Shown: one piece after another, positions 1 to 10,097 of the stretch
Numbering within the stretch: position 1 is the stretch's first letter
How the letters are laid out: every line of letters starts with the position of its first letter
Assembly (NCBI GenBank): GCA_028871055.1
Contig: JAGWON010000001.1
Span: 124,001 to 188,000, forward strand
Source of the DNA: Alphaproteobacteria bacterium
Lineage (GTDB): Bacteria; Pseudomonadota; Alphaproteobacteria; ATCC43930; CGMCC-115725
Direction of reading: 5' to 3'
Length of the DNA stretch: 64,000 bases
Made by a program: the position numbers and the translations under genes
Notes under the pieces: model-generated
Told to the model about the DNA's origin: nothing
Seen by the model: only the letters and a program-made list of their open reading frames with translations
Database searches by the model: none

Positions 1-1842
1 GACCACGAAATCGTCGCCGGCGAGCGGCGTGCCGTTCAATCCCAACACCTCGACCGGCATCGCCGGCCCGGCCGACGGCACGGTCTGGCCGTGGTCGTCG
101 TTCAGTGCGCGTACCCGGCCCCACTCGCTACCGGCGACGAAGATGTCGCCGGTCTTGAGCGTGCCGCGCTTGATCAGCACGGTGGCAACCGAGCCGCGGC
201 CGCGCTCGAGCTTGGCCTCGATCACCGTGCCCTCGGCCGGACGATCCGGATTGGCCTTGAGGTCGAGCACTTCGGCCTGCAGGAGGATCGCTTCCTCGAG
301 CTTGTCGAGGTTGATCTTCTTGGTCGCCGAGACCTCGACGTCGAGCACGTCGCCGCCCAGGTGCTCGAGCACGATCTCGTGCTGCAGCAGGTCCTGGCGC
401 ACGCGCTCGGGCTTGGCGTCCGGTTTGTCGATCTTGTTGATGGCGACGATCATCGGCACCTTCGCCTCGCGGGCGTGACGGATGGCCTCGACCGTCTGCT
501 CCTTGATGCCGTCGTCGGCGGCAACCACCAGCACGACGATGTCGGTGATCTGCGCGCCGCGCGCCCGCATCGCGGTGAAGGCCTGGTGGCCCGGCGTATC
601 GATGAAGGTGATGCGCTGGCCGCCCTTGAGCGTCACCTGATAGGCGCCGATGTGCTGGGTGATGCCGCCGGCCTCGCCCGAGACGACGTCGGTCTCGCGC
701 AGCGCGTCGAGTAGCGAGGTCTTGCCGTGGTCGACGTGGCCCATGACGGTGACCACGGGCGGCCGCGGCCTCAGGCTCTCAAGCGTATCGGGCTCGCCGG
801 CGAGGCCGACCTCGACGTCGGCCTCGGAAACGCGGCGCACCTTGTGCCCGAATTCGGTCGCGATGAGCTCGGCGGTATCGGCGTCGACGGTCTGGTTGAT
901 GGTCGCCATCACGCCCATGTCGAAGAGCTTCTTGACCACCTTGCCGCCCTGCTCGGCCATGCGGCTGGCGAGGTCCTGCACGGTGATGGTCTCGGGGATC
1001 ACCACCTCGCGCGCCTGTTTGACCTGGGCATCGTTTTGCTGCGCCTGCTGTAGGCGCTGCTTCTCGCGCTCGCGCTGGCGGCGGAACTGCGAGACGCTGC
1101 GCGTCTTCTCGTCCTCCTCGCTGAGTGCGCGGGTGACGGTGAGCTTCGCGTGGCGCTGGCGCGGCTGGTCACGGCGCGGTGCGATCGCCGGCCGCTTCGG
1201 GCCAGCGCCGGGGCGACGCGCGCGGTCGTCCTCGTCCTCCTCGACGATTTTGACCTTGCCCGCGGCCGTCAGCGCCGCGACCTTGGCGGCGGCAGCCGCG
1301 CCGGCACGCGCGGCGACGGCGATGCGCGAATCCTCGGCGGCCTTGTCGGCCTTGCGCTGCTCGGCGCGACGTTCGTCCTCGGTGCGCGCCTCGACCTTGG
1401 GCGCCTCGACCGGGCGCGGCTGGGGTTCGACGCGGGTCTTGGCCAGCTCCCGCTCGCGTTCGGCCGCGGCGTGCGCCTCGGCAACGGCCTGTTCCTCGGC
1501 CTTGATGGCGCCCTTGAGCGCGCGGGCGCGCCGCGCCGCTTCTTCGGGCGTGAGGCCGTGGGGCAGCACCACGCCACGGCGTGTCGGCGTGGCCGGCGAC
1601 GCCGGTGCAGCGGACTTCGCCGCTTCCTTGAAGACCGCCGGCGTCGCTTCCGCTTTTTCGGCGAAGCCGCCCGTTGCGGGCGTGGCGCGCTTGCGGCGGA
1701 CCTCGACCTGCACGGTCTTCGAGCGGCCATGCGGAAAGCTCTGCCGCACCGAGCCGGTTTCGATCGGTTTGCGCAGTTCGAGCTTGCCGGCGGTGCGTCC
1801 GCCCAGAGTCAACGGGCGTTTTTCGTCGCTGTTGTCAGCCAT
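1..1842 (-). CDS. infB: Translation initiation factor IF-2 (3' end outside window)
   Basis: GTPase that brings initiator tRNA to the 30S subunit. 614 codons are visible from the ATG at 1842; the C-terminal domains run off the left edge. Seen: a basic, Ala/Arg/Glu-rich N-terminal region to about residue 290, then the G domain with G1 GHVDHGKT near residue 366, G3 DTPGH near 414 and G4 NKID near 467. It is the last visible gene of the rimP-nusA-ylxR-infB operon, and its ATG overlaps the ylxR stop by 8 nt, which suggests coupled translation. The family assignment is secure. Confidence 0.97.
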   Translation of the reverse strand, partial: MADNSDEKRPLTLGGRTAGKLELRKPIETGSVRQSFPHGRSKTVQVEVRRKRATPATGGFAEKAEATPAVFKEAAKSAAPASPATPTRRGVVLPHGLTPEEAARRARALKGAIKAEEQAVAEAHAAAERERELAKTRVEPQPRPVEAPKVEARTEDERRAEQRKADKAAEDSRIAVAARAGAAAAAKVAALTAAGKVKIVEEDEDDRARRPGAGPKRPAIAPRRDQPRQRHAKLTVTRALSEEDEKTRSVSQFRRQREREKQRLQQAQQNDAQVKQAREVVIPETITVQDLASRMAEQGGKVVKKLFDMGVMATINQTVDADTAELIATEFGHKVRRVSEADVEVGLAGEPDTLESLRPRPPVVTVMGHVDHGKTSLLDALRETDVVSGEAGGITQHIGAYQVTLKGGQRITFIDTPGHQAFTAMRARGAQITDIVVLVVAADDGIKEQTVEAIRHAREAKVPMIVAINKIDKPDAKPERVRQDLLQHEIVLEHLGGDVLDVEVSATKKINLDKLEEAILLQAEVLDLKANPDRPAEGTVIEAKLERGRGSVATVLIKRGTLKTGDIFVAGSEWGRVRALNDDHGQTVPSAGPAMPVEVLGLNGTPLAGDDFVV

Positions 1843-2515
1843 TGCGCTCCAAAACCTTAACCTTCGTATCGTCTTTCACGCCATTGCGGAAGCCGGCGAG
1901 CCGCGTCTGCTCCGCGATGAAGCTCTCGGCCAGCCGTCCCTTGAGCAGCGCTGCATGCACCACATGCTCGCGCGTGAACGCCTGACCCAGTTCGGCGGCG
2001 GTCAGCAAATCCGTCACCGGCAAGGCGGGCGCCAGCCGGGTGAGCTTGCCGCGGCCGTCGGGCGAGCCGTCGGCCGCCTCGACCAGCACGGCGACGCCGC
2101 CGTCACGCACCGCCTTCTCGACCTGGGTGAAGCCCGCGACCGCCCGACCGGCGCGCCGCGCCAGACCTAGGCACTCGATCGAACGCCGCACCAACAGAGC
2201 CTCGACGCGGTCGTCGAGGCCGTCCTCCATCACCACGTCCTGCTTCGCCGCCCGCGCGAAAACCCGCTTCGCCACGGCGGTTTTCACTATATCGCGGGTA
2301 GGGGTCAACCACAAACCCCGGCCCGGCAGGCGACCATCCACATCGGGCACGATCCGCCCATCGGGACCGACGACGAAGCGCAGCAGCACGCCGCGATCGC
2401 GGCTTTCGCCGGTGACTAGACAGCGCCGCGACGCCTCGTGCCCATGCTTGCCGCGGCGGGGATGCACGCCACCACCCGGCGTCGTCCTCGAATCACCGGC
2501 GGGCCGTGCCAGCAT
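1835..2515 (-). CDS. YlxR (DUF448) / L7Ae-like RNA-binding fusion protein
   Basis: 226-residue RNA-binding protein. Residues about 28-105 form a YlxR/DUF448 domain with the motif RRCLVTGE; the following 100 residues resemble an L7Ae/L30e-type RNA-binding domain. Two separate genes in Firmicutes (ylxR, ylxQ) are one gene in many alphaproteobacteria, and this is that arrangement. The exact role is not settled; a link to RNA binding and ribosome or RNase P function is known for relatives. It starts 6 nt after the nusA stop and overlaps infB, so it belongs to the operon. Confidence 0.9.
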   Translation of the reverse strand: MLARPAGDSRTTPGGGVHPRRGKHGHEASRRCLVTGESRDRGVLLRFVVGPDGRIVPDVDGRLPGRGLWLTPTRDIVKTAVAKRVFARAAKQDVVMEDGLDDRVEALLVRRSIECLGLARRAGRAVAGFTQVEKAVRDGGVAVLVEAADGSPDGRGKLTRLAPALPVTDLLTAAELGQAFTREHVVHAALLKGRLAESFIAEQTRLAGFRNGVKDDTKVKVLERNG

Positions 2516-2521
2516 CGTCAG

Positions 2522-4084
2522 CTAGTCCGCCTTGGCAGCGGGCGCCGCCGCCTGGTCGGCAGCGGCCTGGTCCGGGAACCAGTGGGCGCGCGCCTTCATG
2601 ATGATGGCGTTGGCGTCGTCGGCATCGAGCTTGATCCCCGCGCCCTGCGCGATCTCAACCAGCTCGTCGCTGGCGAGATCGGCCAGGTCATCGAGGGTCT
2701 TGACGCCCTTCTCGCCGACCGCCACCAGCAGTGCCGGAATCATGCCCTCGACCTGTGCCACCTCGTCGGCGACACCGAGCTCCTTGCGGCGGGTCTCGTG
2801 CTTTTCGTCGCGCTGCTTGATGAAGGCGAGCGCGCGCTGCTGTAGTTCTTTGGCAACGTCTTCTTCGAAGCCCTCGATGCCAGCGAGCTCATTGACCGGC
2901 ACATAGGCGATGTCCTCGACCGAAGTAAAGCCTTCGGTTACCAGGAGGTGAGCGATGACGTCGTCGACGTCCAGGGCGTCGATGAACAGCGCCGAGCGGG
3001 TGCGGAACTCTTCCTGCCGCCGCTCGCTTTCCTCGGCCTCGGTCAGGATGTCGATGTCCCAGCCGGTCAATTGCGAGGCGAGCCGCACGTTCTGGCCGCG
3101 TCGGCCGATCGCCAGCGACAACTGGTCGTCGGGCACCACGACCTCGATGCGGCGCTGCTCCTCGTCCATCACCACCTTGGCGACCTCGGCCGGCGCGAGC
3201 GCGTTGACCACGAAGGTCGCCGGATCCTGCGACCAGGGAATGATATCGATCTTCTCGCCCTGGAGCTCGGCAACCACCGCCTGGACGCGCGAGCCGCGCA
3301 TGCCGACGCACGCGCCGACCGGGTCGATGCCGCTGTCGTTCGAGATGACCGCGATCTTGGCGCGCGAGCCGGGATCGCGCGCCACCGCGCGAATCTCGAT
3401 GATGTTGTCGTAGATCTCGGGCACTTCCTGGGCGAACAGCTTGGCCATGAATTGCGGATGCGTGCGCGACAGGAAAATCTGCGGTCCGCGAACTTCCTGG
3501 CGCACGTCGTATATATAGGCGCGCACGCGCTCGCCCTGGCGGAAGCTCTCGCGCGGCAGCAGCTCGTCGCGGCGCAGGGTCGCCTCGGCGCGGCCGAGAT
3601 CGACGACGACGTTGCCGAACTCGACGCGCTTGACCAAGCCATTGACGATCTCGCCGACGCGATCCTTGAACTCGTTGTATTGGCGCTGGCGCTCGGCGTC
3701 GCGCACCTTCTGGACGATGACCTGCTTCGCGGTCTGCGCGGCGATGCGGCCGAAATCGATCGGCGGCAGCGGATCGGTGAGGAAGTCGCCGATCTCCGCC
3801 TCGGGATTGATCTTCTTGGCCTCGGTGAGCGGAATCTGAGCCGCCTCGTTGACCACCGGGTCGGCGACCTCGCGGAACCGCATCAGCCGGATTTCGCCGC
3901 TCTTGCGATCGATCTCGGCGCGGATGTCGTATTCCTGCCCGTATTTCGAGCGCCCCGCCTTCTGGATCGCCTGCTCCATCGCCTGGAGCACCTCGTCGCG
4001 ATCGATGCCTTTGTCGCGCGCGACGGTGTCGGCGACCTGGAGCAGTTCGAGACGCGGATAAGCGGTGCTGGTCTGTACGGCCAT
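2522..4084 (-). CDS. nusA: Transcription termination/antitermination factor NusA
   Basis: 520 residues, the usual length for alphaproteobacteria. In order: an N-terminal RNA-polymerase-binding domain (about 1-130), an S1 domain (about 135-200, [15 protein letters not shown]), two KH domains (about 230-345, with [15 protein letters not shown] and [15 protein letters not shown]) and C-terminal helix-hairpin-helix repeats. It modulates pausing, termination and antitermination. It sits 11 nt after rimP. The rimP leader has a terminator-like hairpin, so NusA could feed back on its own operon; that is an inference. Confidence 0.97.
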   Translation of the reverse strand: MAVQTSTAYPRLELLQVADTVARDKGIDRDEVLQAMEQAIQKAGRSKYGQEYDIRAEIDRKSGEIRLMRFREVADPVVNEAAQIPLTEAKKINPEAEIGDFLTDPLPPIDFGRIAAQTAKQVIVQKVRDAERQRQYNEFKDRVGEIVNGLVKRVEFGNVVVDLGRAEATLRRDELLPRESFRQGERVRAYIYDVRQEVRGPQIFLSRTHPQFMAKLFAQEVPEIYDNIIEIRAVARDPGSRAKIAVISNDSGIDPVGACVGMRGSRVQAVVAELQGEKIDIIPWSQDPATFVVNALAPAEVAKVVMDEEQRRIEVVVPDDQLSLAIGRRGQNVRLASQLTGWDIDILTEAEESERRQEEFRTRSALFIDALDVDDVIAHLLVTEGFTSVEDIAYVPVNELAGIEGFEEDVAKELQQRALAFIKQRDEKHETRRKELGVADEVAQVEGMIPALLVAVGEKGVKTLDDLADLASDELVEIAQGAGIKLDADDANAIIMKARAHWFPDQAAADQAAAPAAKAD

Positions 4085-4095
4085 GGTCGATTTCC

Positions 4096-4599
4096 TCAGA
4101 TGGCTTCGCTGCGCGCCTTGGCGCCGGTGGCGGCGATCAGTTCGTCGGTCAGGACAAGCTTGGCGCGCGCGATGGTCGCGAGCGGCAGGTGCACGACGTC
4201 CGCGCCCAGGCTCAGCTTCACGGCGTCGCCGTCGAGCCCGAGCAGCCGGCCACGGAAGCGGCGGCGACCGTCGAGCGGTTGATGCAACTCGAGCTTCGCG
4301 TCGAAACCGGCAAAGCGTTCGTAGTCGGCGCGCGTGAGGAGCGGCCGGTCGATGCCCGGCGAGCTGACCTCGAGCAGGTAGGACGCGGAAATCGGGTCGG
4401 CAACGTCGAGCAGTGCCGATATGGTCTGGCTCACCAGCGAGCAGTCGTCGACCGACATCGCCACGTCGTCCGCGCGCTCGGCCATCACCTGCAGCGTCGG
4501 TCGCCGGCCACTGCCGGTGAACATCGTGCGCAACACGCGATAGCCGATCGCCTCGAGCGAGGGTGCGATCAGGGCCTCGATACTTTTGGCGTCGACCAC
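4096..4599 (-). CDS. rimP: Ribosome maturation factor RimP, GTG start
   Basis: 30S maturation factor, 167 residues from the GTG at 4599. This start is preferred because AGGAG lies 6 nt upstream and the protein then begins VVDAKSIEALI, as in the family. The in-frame ATG at 4644 lies inside the leader hairpin region. The internal segment YLLEVSSPGIDRPL is the RimP signature. It is the first gene of the nusA-infB operon, downstream of a promoter and attenuator-like leader. Confidence 0.93.
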   Translation of the reverse strand: MVDAKSIEALIAPSLEAIGYRVLRTMFTGSGRRPTLQVMAERADDVAMSVDDCSLVSQTISALLDVADPISASYLLEVSSPGIDRPLLTRADYERFAGFDAKLELHQPLDGRRRFRGRLLGLDGDAVKLSLGADVVHLPLATIARAKLVLTDELIAATGAKARSEAI

Positions 4600-4698
4600 G
4601 CCGAACTCCTGCGCCGAAAATAAAAAGTGGGCCGCAGGGCCCACCCTAAAACCAGCTCGGCTTATCAGCCGAGCCTATGGGACTCTTGTTGTTATTGC
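4600..4698 (-). ncRNA. RimP-leader-like attenuator upstream of rimP-nusA-infB
   Basis: Read on the minus strand, the leader has an 8-bp perfect stem with loop GATA (4655-4674) and then a 7-bp perfect GC stem GTGGGCC/GGCCCAC with loop CTGC (4627-4644), followed at once by TTTTTATTTT. The second hairpin has the form of an intrinsic terminator and ends about 13 nt before the rimP Shine-Dalgarno. A rimP leader with a terminal terminator hairpin is a described alphaproteobacterial element. What controls it is unknown. Confidence 0.7.
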
Positions 4699-4704
4699 GC
4701 CCTT

Positions 4705-4732
4705 TATATAGGGAATTCCGGCGTTTGCGCAA
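4705..4732 (-). promoter_or_regulatory. Candidate sigma-70 promoter for the rimP-nusA operon
   Basis: On the minus strand TTGCGC (4727-4732) is followed, 16 bp later, by TATATA (4705-4710), placing transcription start near 4698, just upstream of the leader hairpins. It lies between the trmB stop (4747) and rimP, so the operon need not depend on trmB transcription. Confidence 0.5.
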
Positions 4733-4746
4733 GGCTGGCGGACGGG

Positions 4747-5448
4747 TCAGCGACGCCGCGCCAGGCGAAAAAACCGCGGATTGCGGCCGGCTGCGACCGC
4801 CTTTTGCTCGTAGCGGGTGGACGGCCAGTCGGCCGGCCGTTCCAGCCAGGCACCGTCGCCGCGCGCGAGTTCGGCGAAGGCCGGACGGGCCGCCACCGCG
4901 GCCGCCATCCATTCGGCGTAGTCAGGATCGTCGGTGGCGAGGCGCAGCTCGGCGCCTGGGCGCAGCGTGCGCGCGAGCTCGTCGAGGGTGGTGGCGGCCA
5001 CGATCCGGCGCTTCTTGTGGCGCTCTTTCGGCCATGGGTCGGGAAACAGGATGAAAGCACGGCCGAGGCTGCGCTCCGGCAACCGCGCCAAGAGCAGCCG
5101 CGCGTCGTCGGTGAACAGCCTAATATTGGCCAGACGGTCACGGTCGATCACCGCCAAGAGCCTGGCGATGCCGTTCTCGAAGAACTCGGCACCGATGAAA
5201 GCGACCTGCGGATTGGCGTGCGCCTGCGCCGCCAGATGCTCGCCGGCGCCGAAGCCGATCTCGAGCCAGAGATCGGTCGCGGCGGGGAACAGCGCGCGCG
5301 GATCGAGCGGGCCCGTTTCAGGCAGCACGACGCGAAGCGCCGGCAACAGCGCGTCCATCAGGGCGCGCCGTCCGGCGCGCAATTTGCGTCCGCGGCGCCG
5401 GCCATAGATCCGCCGGCGCGCGCCGTCCGTTCCGGTTCCACGCATCAT
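4747..5448 (-). CDS. trmB: tRNA (guanine-N7)-methyltransferase TrmB
   Basis: 233 residues. SAM-dependent enzyme that makes m7G46 in tRNA. Seen: the SAM-binding segment LWLEIGFGAGEHLAAQA and the family motif ILFPDPWPKERHKKRRI. It lies directly after the XRE regulator gene with only 57 bp between; relatives usually have metK in that gap. The basic N-terminus contains several possible starts; the first ATG is given. Confidence 0.94.
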   Translation of the reverse strand: MMRGTGTDGARRRIYGRRRGRKLRAGRRALMDALLPALRVVLPETGPLDPRALFPAATDLWLEIGFGAGEHLAAQAHANPQVAFIGAEFFENGIARLLAVIDRDRLANIRLFTDDARLLLARLPERSLGRAFILFPDPWPKERHKKRRIVAATTLDELARTLRPGAELRLATDDPDYAEWMAAAVAARPAFAELARGDGAWLERPADWPSTRYEQKAVAAGRNPRFFRLARRR

Positions 5449-5505
5449 GCGGCAATCAGAGTCGTGACGCCGCGCCGGTATGGCAAGTGCCGGACGCCGC
5501 GAGGG

Positions 5506-6000
5506 TCAGCGCGACCGGGAACCCGGCGGGGCATAGGCATTGGCGATCGCCTTGGCGAGCTCGAAGACGCGACGCCGCAGCCGCGGATCGCTGATGCGCA
5601 GATAGGCGCGCACCAGTTCGAGGGTTTCCCGCCGCATGATCGGCTCGTTGCCATCGAAGAGATCGGCGGCTTCGTTCATGCCTTTCGGTCCTGTGGGATC
5701 GACGGCGGCGCCCGCGGATTTATGGCCGGGAGCTTCCAGGTCCTCGAAGAAAAAGGCGACGGGCACGTCGAGCACGCGTGCCAAGACATAGAGCCGGCTG
5801 GCGCCGATGCGGTTGGTGCCGCGTTCGTATTTCTGCACCTGCTGGAAGGTGAGGCCGATGGCCTGGCCCAGCTTTTCCTGGCTCATGCCGAGAAGCGTAC
5901 GGCGAAGCCGTACGCGTGCTCCGACGTGAACGTCGATCGGATTCGGGTGCTCGGATTTGCTGCGGCGACCGCGGCCGCCGGCGGGATTCGGATTCATCAA
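5506..6000 (-). CDS. XRE-family helix-turn-helix regulator
   Basis: 164 residues. An HTH_XRE domain covers about residues 25-85 (MSQEKLGQAIGLTFQQVQKY). The C-terminal half is helical, with the ending typical of the alphaproteobacterial regulator found between lnt and metK. Its target is unknown. The position in the lnt-xre-trmB block fits this family, but metK is missing. The N-terminus MNPNPAGGRGRRSKSE is basic and could start at either of two adjacent ATGs. Confidence 0.88.
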   Translation of the reverse strand: MMNPNPAGGRGRRSKSEHPNPIDVHVGARVRLRRTLLGMSQEKLGQAIGLTFQQVQKYERGTNRIGASRLYVLARVLDVPVAFFFEDLEAPGHKSAGAAVDPTGPKGMNEAADLFDGNEPIMRRETLELVRAYLRISDPRLRRRVFELAKAIANAYAPPGSRSR

Positions 6001-6098
6001 CGCCTGCGTACGGCCTTTGCGTCAATAAAGAGTAATCACATGCAATGGTATACGGTCAACCGGCCCACGCCGCAGGTACCACCGATGTGTTGGCCGGA

Positions 6099-7739
6099 TC
6101 AGTGCGACCGCCGCGGCCGCGGCGGCCGGCGCCGCTCGAGCCCCGTGGCACCGGCAGCGGCGGCCACGCCAATCAGGAGCAGCAGAAAAAATCCAGCGTC
6201 GCCGAAGCGCGCATAAAGTGTCGGCGTCAAGGCGCGCGGCAGCGGCGCATCGAGCACGCCGACATCGTCGAGGCCGAGCCGCGCCACGATACGACCGAGC
6301 GGATCGATCACCGCCGAAATGCCGTTGTTGCCGTCGCGCACCAGCGGCAGGCCCTGCTCGACCGTACGCACCCGCGCGATGGCGAAATGCTGGAACGGGC
6401 CGGAGGTGAAGCCGTACCAGGCATCATTGGTGATGTTGAGCAGCCATTGCGGGCGCGTTCCCGGCTCGACGACCTCTTCCGGAAAGATCGCCTCGTAGCA
6501 GATCAACGGGCTCACCGGCGGCAAGCGGGGCAAGTCGATCGTGCGCGGCCCGGGTCCGGCCGAGAAATCGACCGTACCCGGCGTGATCTTGTTCATCGGC
6601 AAGATGCCTCGAAACGGGACGTACTCCCCGAACGGCACGAGATGATGCTTGTCATAGGTAGCGACGATCTGTGCCGCATGGTCGACGACCGCGAGGCTGT
6701 TCCAATAATGCTCGATCCGCGCCGGTGGCGGATCGCTGCGCAGCGTGCCGGAAATGACGATGCCGCCCGGCGGTGCGGCCTGGGCAAGCGCCGCGCGCGC
6801 GCCGGCATCACGATGGAGAAATGGCGGACCCATGCTCTCGGCCCAGATCACCGCCGACACCTTGTCGAAGCCGGGCGCCAGCGTGAGTCCAAGCAGCCGA
6901 TGGAAATCGGCAACGAGCGTGTTCGGATCGTTGAATAGCGTCTGCGGAATTGACGGCTGCACCAGCCGCAGCGTCACGCCCGGCAGGTCATCGCGCGGGT
7001 TCGCGGCGAGCCGCCCGGCGCCGAATGCCGCCATGCCGGCGATCAGCGCCGCCGCAACGGCGACAGCAGCAACCCGCGCACCCGCGGGCGCGGCGAGCCG
7101 CGCCGGCAAGGCCGCCGCCAGCACGGTGATGAAGCTCAAGCCGTAGATTCCGGTGATCGACGCGATCTGCAGCATCGCGATCGAGCCGGGGAAACCGCCC
7201 GACCAGGCGTAGCCGACGAGGTTCCAGGGAAATCCGGTCAGCACGTGGCCGCGCAAATATTCGAACACGGCCCACGACACAGCCAACGCGCAGACGCGAC
7301 CGCTGCCGGAGAGACGGAAGACGCGCGAGGTCGCGTCGCTGAAGAAAAGCGCCAAGCCGGTGAAGACCGCAAGCCCGGCCGGGATCGCCAGCTCGGCGAT
7401 CGGGAACAACCACCAGAACTGGGCCCAGTCGACGGTGAGCGCGACACCGATCCAGTAAAGCCCGGCGGCGAAGAAACCGAAGCCGAAGCTCCAGCCGAGG
7501 GCGAACGCCTGGCGTCCGTCGCGGTTGCCGTCGGCGAGCCAGACCAAGCCACCGAACGACACCAGCAGCACCGGCGTCAAATCGACCGGCGGCAGCGCCG
7601 CCGCCGCCAACGCGCCGAGCAGCGCCGCCAAGCCGTAACGGCGCCAGCCGGAAAGCGCGACGACGCGCAACGACCAGCGCTGCAGCGTGCCAGCGGCAGC
7701 CGCACCGCGGCGCAGGGCAGGTGCGCGCGTATCAGCCAT
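6099..7739 (-). CDS. lnt: Apolipoprotein N-acyltransferase Lnt
   Basis: Inner-membrane enzyme that adds the third acyl chain to lipoproteins. 546 residues from the ATG at 7739, which overlaps the corC stop by 8 nt; an upstream in-frame ATG lies within corC and is less likely. Seen: about six N-terminal membrane segments, then a nitrilase-like domain with the expected Glu (VIWAESMGPP), Lys (YDKHHLVPFGEYVP) and Cys (LICYEAIFPE), then a final membrane helix. Confidence 0.95.
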   Translation of the reverse strand: MADTRAPALRRGAAAAGTLQRWSLRVVALSGWRRYGLAALLGALAAAALPPVDLTPVLLVSFGGLVWLADGNRDGRQAFALGWSFGFGFFAAGLYWIGVALTVDWAQFWWLFPIAELAIPAGLAVFTGLALFFSDATSRVFRLSGSGRVCALAVSWAVFEYLRGHVLTGFPWNLVGYAWSGGFPGSIAMLQIASITGIYGLSFITVLAAALPARLAAPAGARVAAVAVAAALIAGMAAFGAGRLAANPRDDLPGVTLRLVQPSIPQTLFNDPNTLVADFHRLLGLTLAPGFDKVSAVIWAESMGPPFLHRDAGARAALAQAAPPGGIVISGTLRSDPPPARIEHYWNSLAVVDHAAQIVATYDKHHLVPFGEYVPFRGILPMNKITPGTVDFSAGPGPRTIDLPRLPPVSPLICYEAIFPEEVVEPGTRPQWLLNITNDAWYGFTSGPFQHFAIARVRTVEQGLPLVRDGNNGISAVIDPLGRIVARLGLDDVGVLDAPLPRALTPTLYARFGDAGFFLLLLIGVAAAAGATGLERRRPPRPRRSH

Positions 7740-8592
7740 GGGCGCCAGTTTCGGCTGGCAGCCCCTTGATGCGCAAGCGCTTGACGCGCCGCGGATCAGC
7801 TTCGAGCACCTCAAGCGAGAAGCCGGCGGGATGCTGGATCACCTCGCCGCGCCCGGGCACGCGGCCGGCGAGCGCGAACACCAGGCCGCCGAGCGTGTCG
7901 ATCCCCTCCGCCCGATCGGACGGCAGCAGCGGCGCCTTGACGCGCGCCGCCAGCTCCGACAACGGCGCGCGCGCATCGGCGATCAGCGTGCCGTCCGGCC
8001 GCGCCACGACGCGCGGCCGGTCGAGCTCGTCATGCTCGTCCTCGATCTCGCCGACGATCTCCTCGATGACGTCCTCGATCGTAATCAGGCCGTCGACGCC
8101 ACCGAATTCGTCCACCACCAGTGCCAGATGGATGCGCGAGGCGCGCATCTGCTTGAGCAATTCGAGCACCGGCAGCGTCGGCGCCGCGAACAAGGCCTTG
8201 CGCGCGATCTGCTCCAGCGCCACCGGCGTGCCGGCCGCCACGTGCGGCAGCAGGTCCTTGATGTGCAGCACGCCGACCACGTCGTCGAGCGTCTCGCGAT
8301 AGAGCGGCAGGCGCGAATGGCCGTATTCGGCCATGCGCTTTGCCGCCTCGGCGAAGAGCAGATCGACCGGCAGCGCGACGATGTCGACGCGGGGCACCAT
8401 GATGTCGGCGGCGGTGACCTCGTGCAGCCGCAGGATGTTGGTGAGCAGCGCGCGCTCCTCGGGGTCGATCGGCTCGCCCGCGCCGTGCTCCTCGAACAGC
8501 TCTTCGAGTTCGGCCCGCAGATTCGACGGTGTCTCGTCGCGCTCGCCGCGCAGACGGCGCAGCCAGCCGCGCCAGCTCCCGGCGTCAGCCAC
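7732..8592 (-). CDS. CBS-domain protein, CorC/hemolysin C family
   Basis: 286 residues from the GTG at 8592, which overlaps the ybeY stop by 8 nt. Two CBS domains (IMVPRVDIVALPVD and VHIKDLL-like core, about 55-180) are followed by a CorC_HlyC transporter-associated domain. Relatives are linked to Mg/Co efflux or membrane stress, but the biochemical role is not firmly known. It has no membrane-spanning DUF21 domain, as expected for the ybeY-corC-lnt arrangement. Confidence 0.88.
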   Translation of the reverse strand: MADAGSWRGWLRRLRGERDETPSNLRAELEELFEEHGAGEPIDPEERALLTNILRLHEVTAADIMVPRVDIVALPVDLLFAEAAKRMAEYGHSRLPLYRETLDDVVGVLHIKDLLPHVAAGTPVALEQIARKALFAAPTLPVLELLKQMRASRIHLALVVDEFGGVDGLITIEDVIEEIVGEIEDEHDELDRPRVVARPDGTLIADARAPLSELAARVKAPLLPSDRAEGIDTLGGLVFALAGRVPGRGEVIQHPAGFSLEVLEADPRRVKRLRIKGLPAETGAHG

Positions 8593-9100
8593 CGGCCAAC
8601 TCGCGCGCGCGATAGGGATCGGCGATGCCGAGTCCGGCGAGCGCCTCGACCTCGAGCCGTTCCATGCGCCGCGCCTCGGCGGCGCGCTCGTGATCGAACC
8701 CGAGCAGATGCAGCACGCCGTGGACGACGAGATGCGCCAGATGATCGCCGAGGCTCTTGCGCTGGGCGCGAGCTTCGCGGGCGATCGTCCCGTAGGCGAG
8801 CACGACGTCGCCCAGCAGCCGCGGTCGCGCGCTCGCGCCCGCCGGCTCGGAACAGGAAAAGGACAGCACATTGGTGGGCTTGGCGATGCCGCGATAGGTC
8901 CGGTTGAGATCCGCGACGAGCGCATCGTCGGCGAGCACGATCGACAGCTCCGTCCCCGCACGCTTGCCCCCCGCGCGTTCGAGCGCGGCAGCGGCGGCGG
9001 TGCGGCAAATGGCGGCCGCCTTCGGCAAGGCGCGTCGCCACGCCGCGGCGCGCTCGGTCACGTCGATCGTGACCGAACTCGTCCTAGCCCCCGCGATCAT
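8585..9100 (-). CDS. ybeY: Endoribonuclease YbeY (rRNA maturation)
   Basis: 171 residues from the ATG at 9100. The zinc site [11 protein letters not shown] has the three His of the HxxxHxxxxxH motif. The enzyme acts in 16S rRNA 3' processing and ribosome quality control. Its start overlaps the phoH end by 17 nt. The phoH-ybeY-corC-lnt order is the common proteobacterial one. Confidence 0.93.
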   Translation of the reverse strand: MIAGARTSSVTIDVTERAAAWRRALPKAAAICRTAAAAALERAGGKRAGTELSIVLADDALVADLNRTYRGIAKPTNVLSFSCSEPAGASARPRLLGDVVLAYGTIAREARAQRKSLGDHLAHLVVHGVLHLLGFDHERAAEARRMERLEVEALAGLGIADPYRARELAGG

Positions 9101-10097
9101 GGGTCTTCGGGCGCTTGGCGCGCTGGTCGTGCCGGTCGTAGGCGACGACGATGCGCGACACCAGCGGATGGCGCACCACGTCCGCCTCGGTGAAATGCAC
9201 CATGGCGATGCCGTCGACGCCGGCCAGCGTTTCGACCGCATCGGTCAGGCCGGAGCGCGTGCCTTTCGGCAAGTCGATCTGGGACAGATCGCCGGTGACC
9301 GCCATGCGCGCATTCTCGCCGAGTCGCGTCAGAAACATCTTCATCTGCACCGGCGTGGTGTTCTGCGCCTCGTCGAGGATGACGAAGGCGTTGGACAGGG
9401 TGCGGCCGCGCATGAAGGCGAGCGGCGCAATCTCGATGTCGCCCAGCGACAGGCGCTTCATCACCTGATCGCTAGGCAGCATGTCGTGGAGCGCGTCATA
9501 GAGCGGCCGCAGGTACGGATCGACCTTCTCGCGCAGGTCGCCCGGAAGGAAGCCCAGCCGTTCGCCGGCTTCGACCGCCGGGCGCGACAGGATGATGCGC
9601 TCGACTCGCCCCGTCATCAGCATGTCGACCGCCATGGCGACGGCGAGATAGGTCTTGCCGGTGCCGGCGGGGCCGACGCCGAAAACCAGCTCCTGGGTGC
9701 GGAGGGCCTTGACGTAAGCGGCCTGAGCCGGGCCGCGCGGCGCGACGCGGCGCTTCCGCGTGCGGATTTCCTCGCCTTCGACCCATGGCTCGCCGCGATG
9801 GGCGCCGCGATGCTGTGCCATGCGCAGGGCGGCGTCGACGGCGTGCGCGTCGATCTCCTCGCCGCGCTTGAGCCGGTCATAGAGCGCCGTCAACGCCGCG
9901 CGGGCGACGTCGGCGCCGTGCTCCGGACCCGAGATCGCCAACCGGTTGCCGCGCGACACCAGCGCCACGCCGAGAGCGCGCTCGATGCGCTCGAGATGCT
10001 TGTCGTGCTCGCCGAAGAGCTGCGGCAGAAGAGCGTTGTCGCCGAACTGGAGATGGAAGCGCGCCTCGGAGTCGCGCGCGGCATCGCGCGGCGTCAC
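9084..10097 (-). CDS. phoH: PhoH-like ATPase
   Basis: 337 residues from the GTG at 10097, which shares GTGA with the miaB stop. Walker A is [11 protein letters not shown] and Walker B is VILDEAQN, followed by [10 protein letters not shown], all diagnostic of PhoH. Relatives are RNA-associated ATPases, often paired with YbeY; the precise role is unresolved. Part of a chain of overlapping minus-strand genes. Confidence 0.93.
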   Translation of the reverse strand: MTPRDAARDSEARFHLQFGDNALLPQLFGEHDKHLERIERALGVALVSRGNRLAISGPEHGADVARAALTALYDRLKRGEEIDAHAVDAALRMAQHRGAHRGEPWVEGEEIRTRKRRVAPRGPAQAAYVKALRTQELVFGVGPAGTGKTYLAVAMAVDMLMTGRVERIILSRPAVEAGERLGFLPGDLREKVDPYLRPLYDALHDMLPSDQVMKRLSLGDIEIAPLAFMRGRTLSNAFVILDEAQNTTPVQMKMFLTRLGENARMAVTGDLSQIDLPKGTRSGLTDAVETLAGVDGIAMVHFTEADVVRHPLVSRIVVAYDRHDQRAKRPKTHDRGG

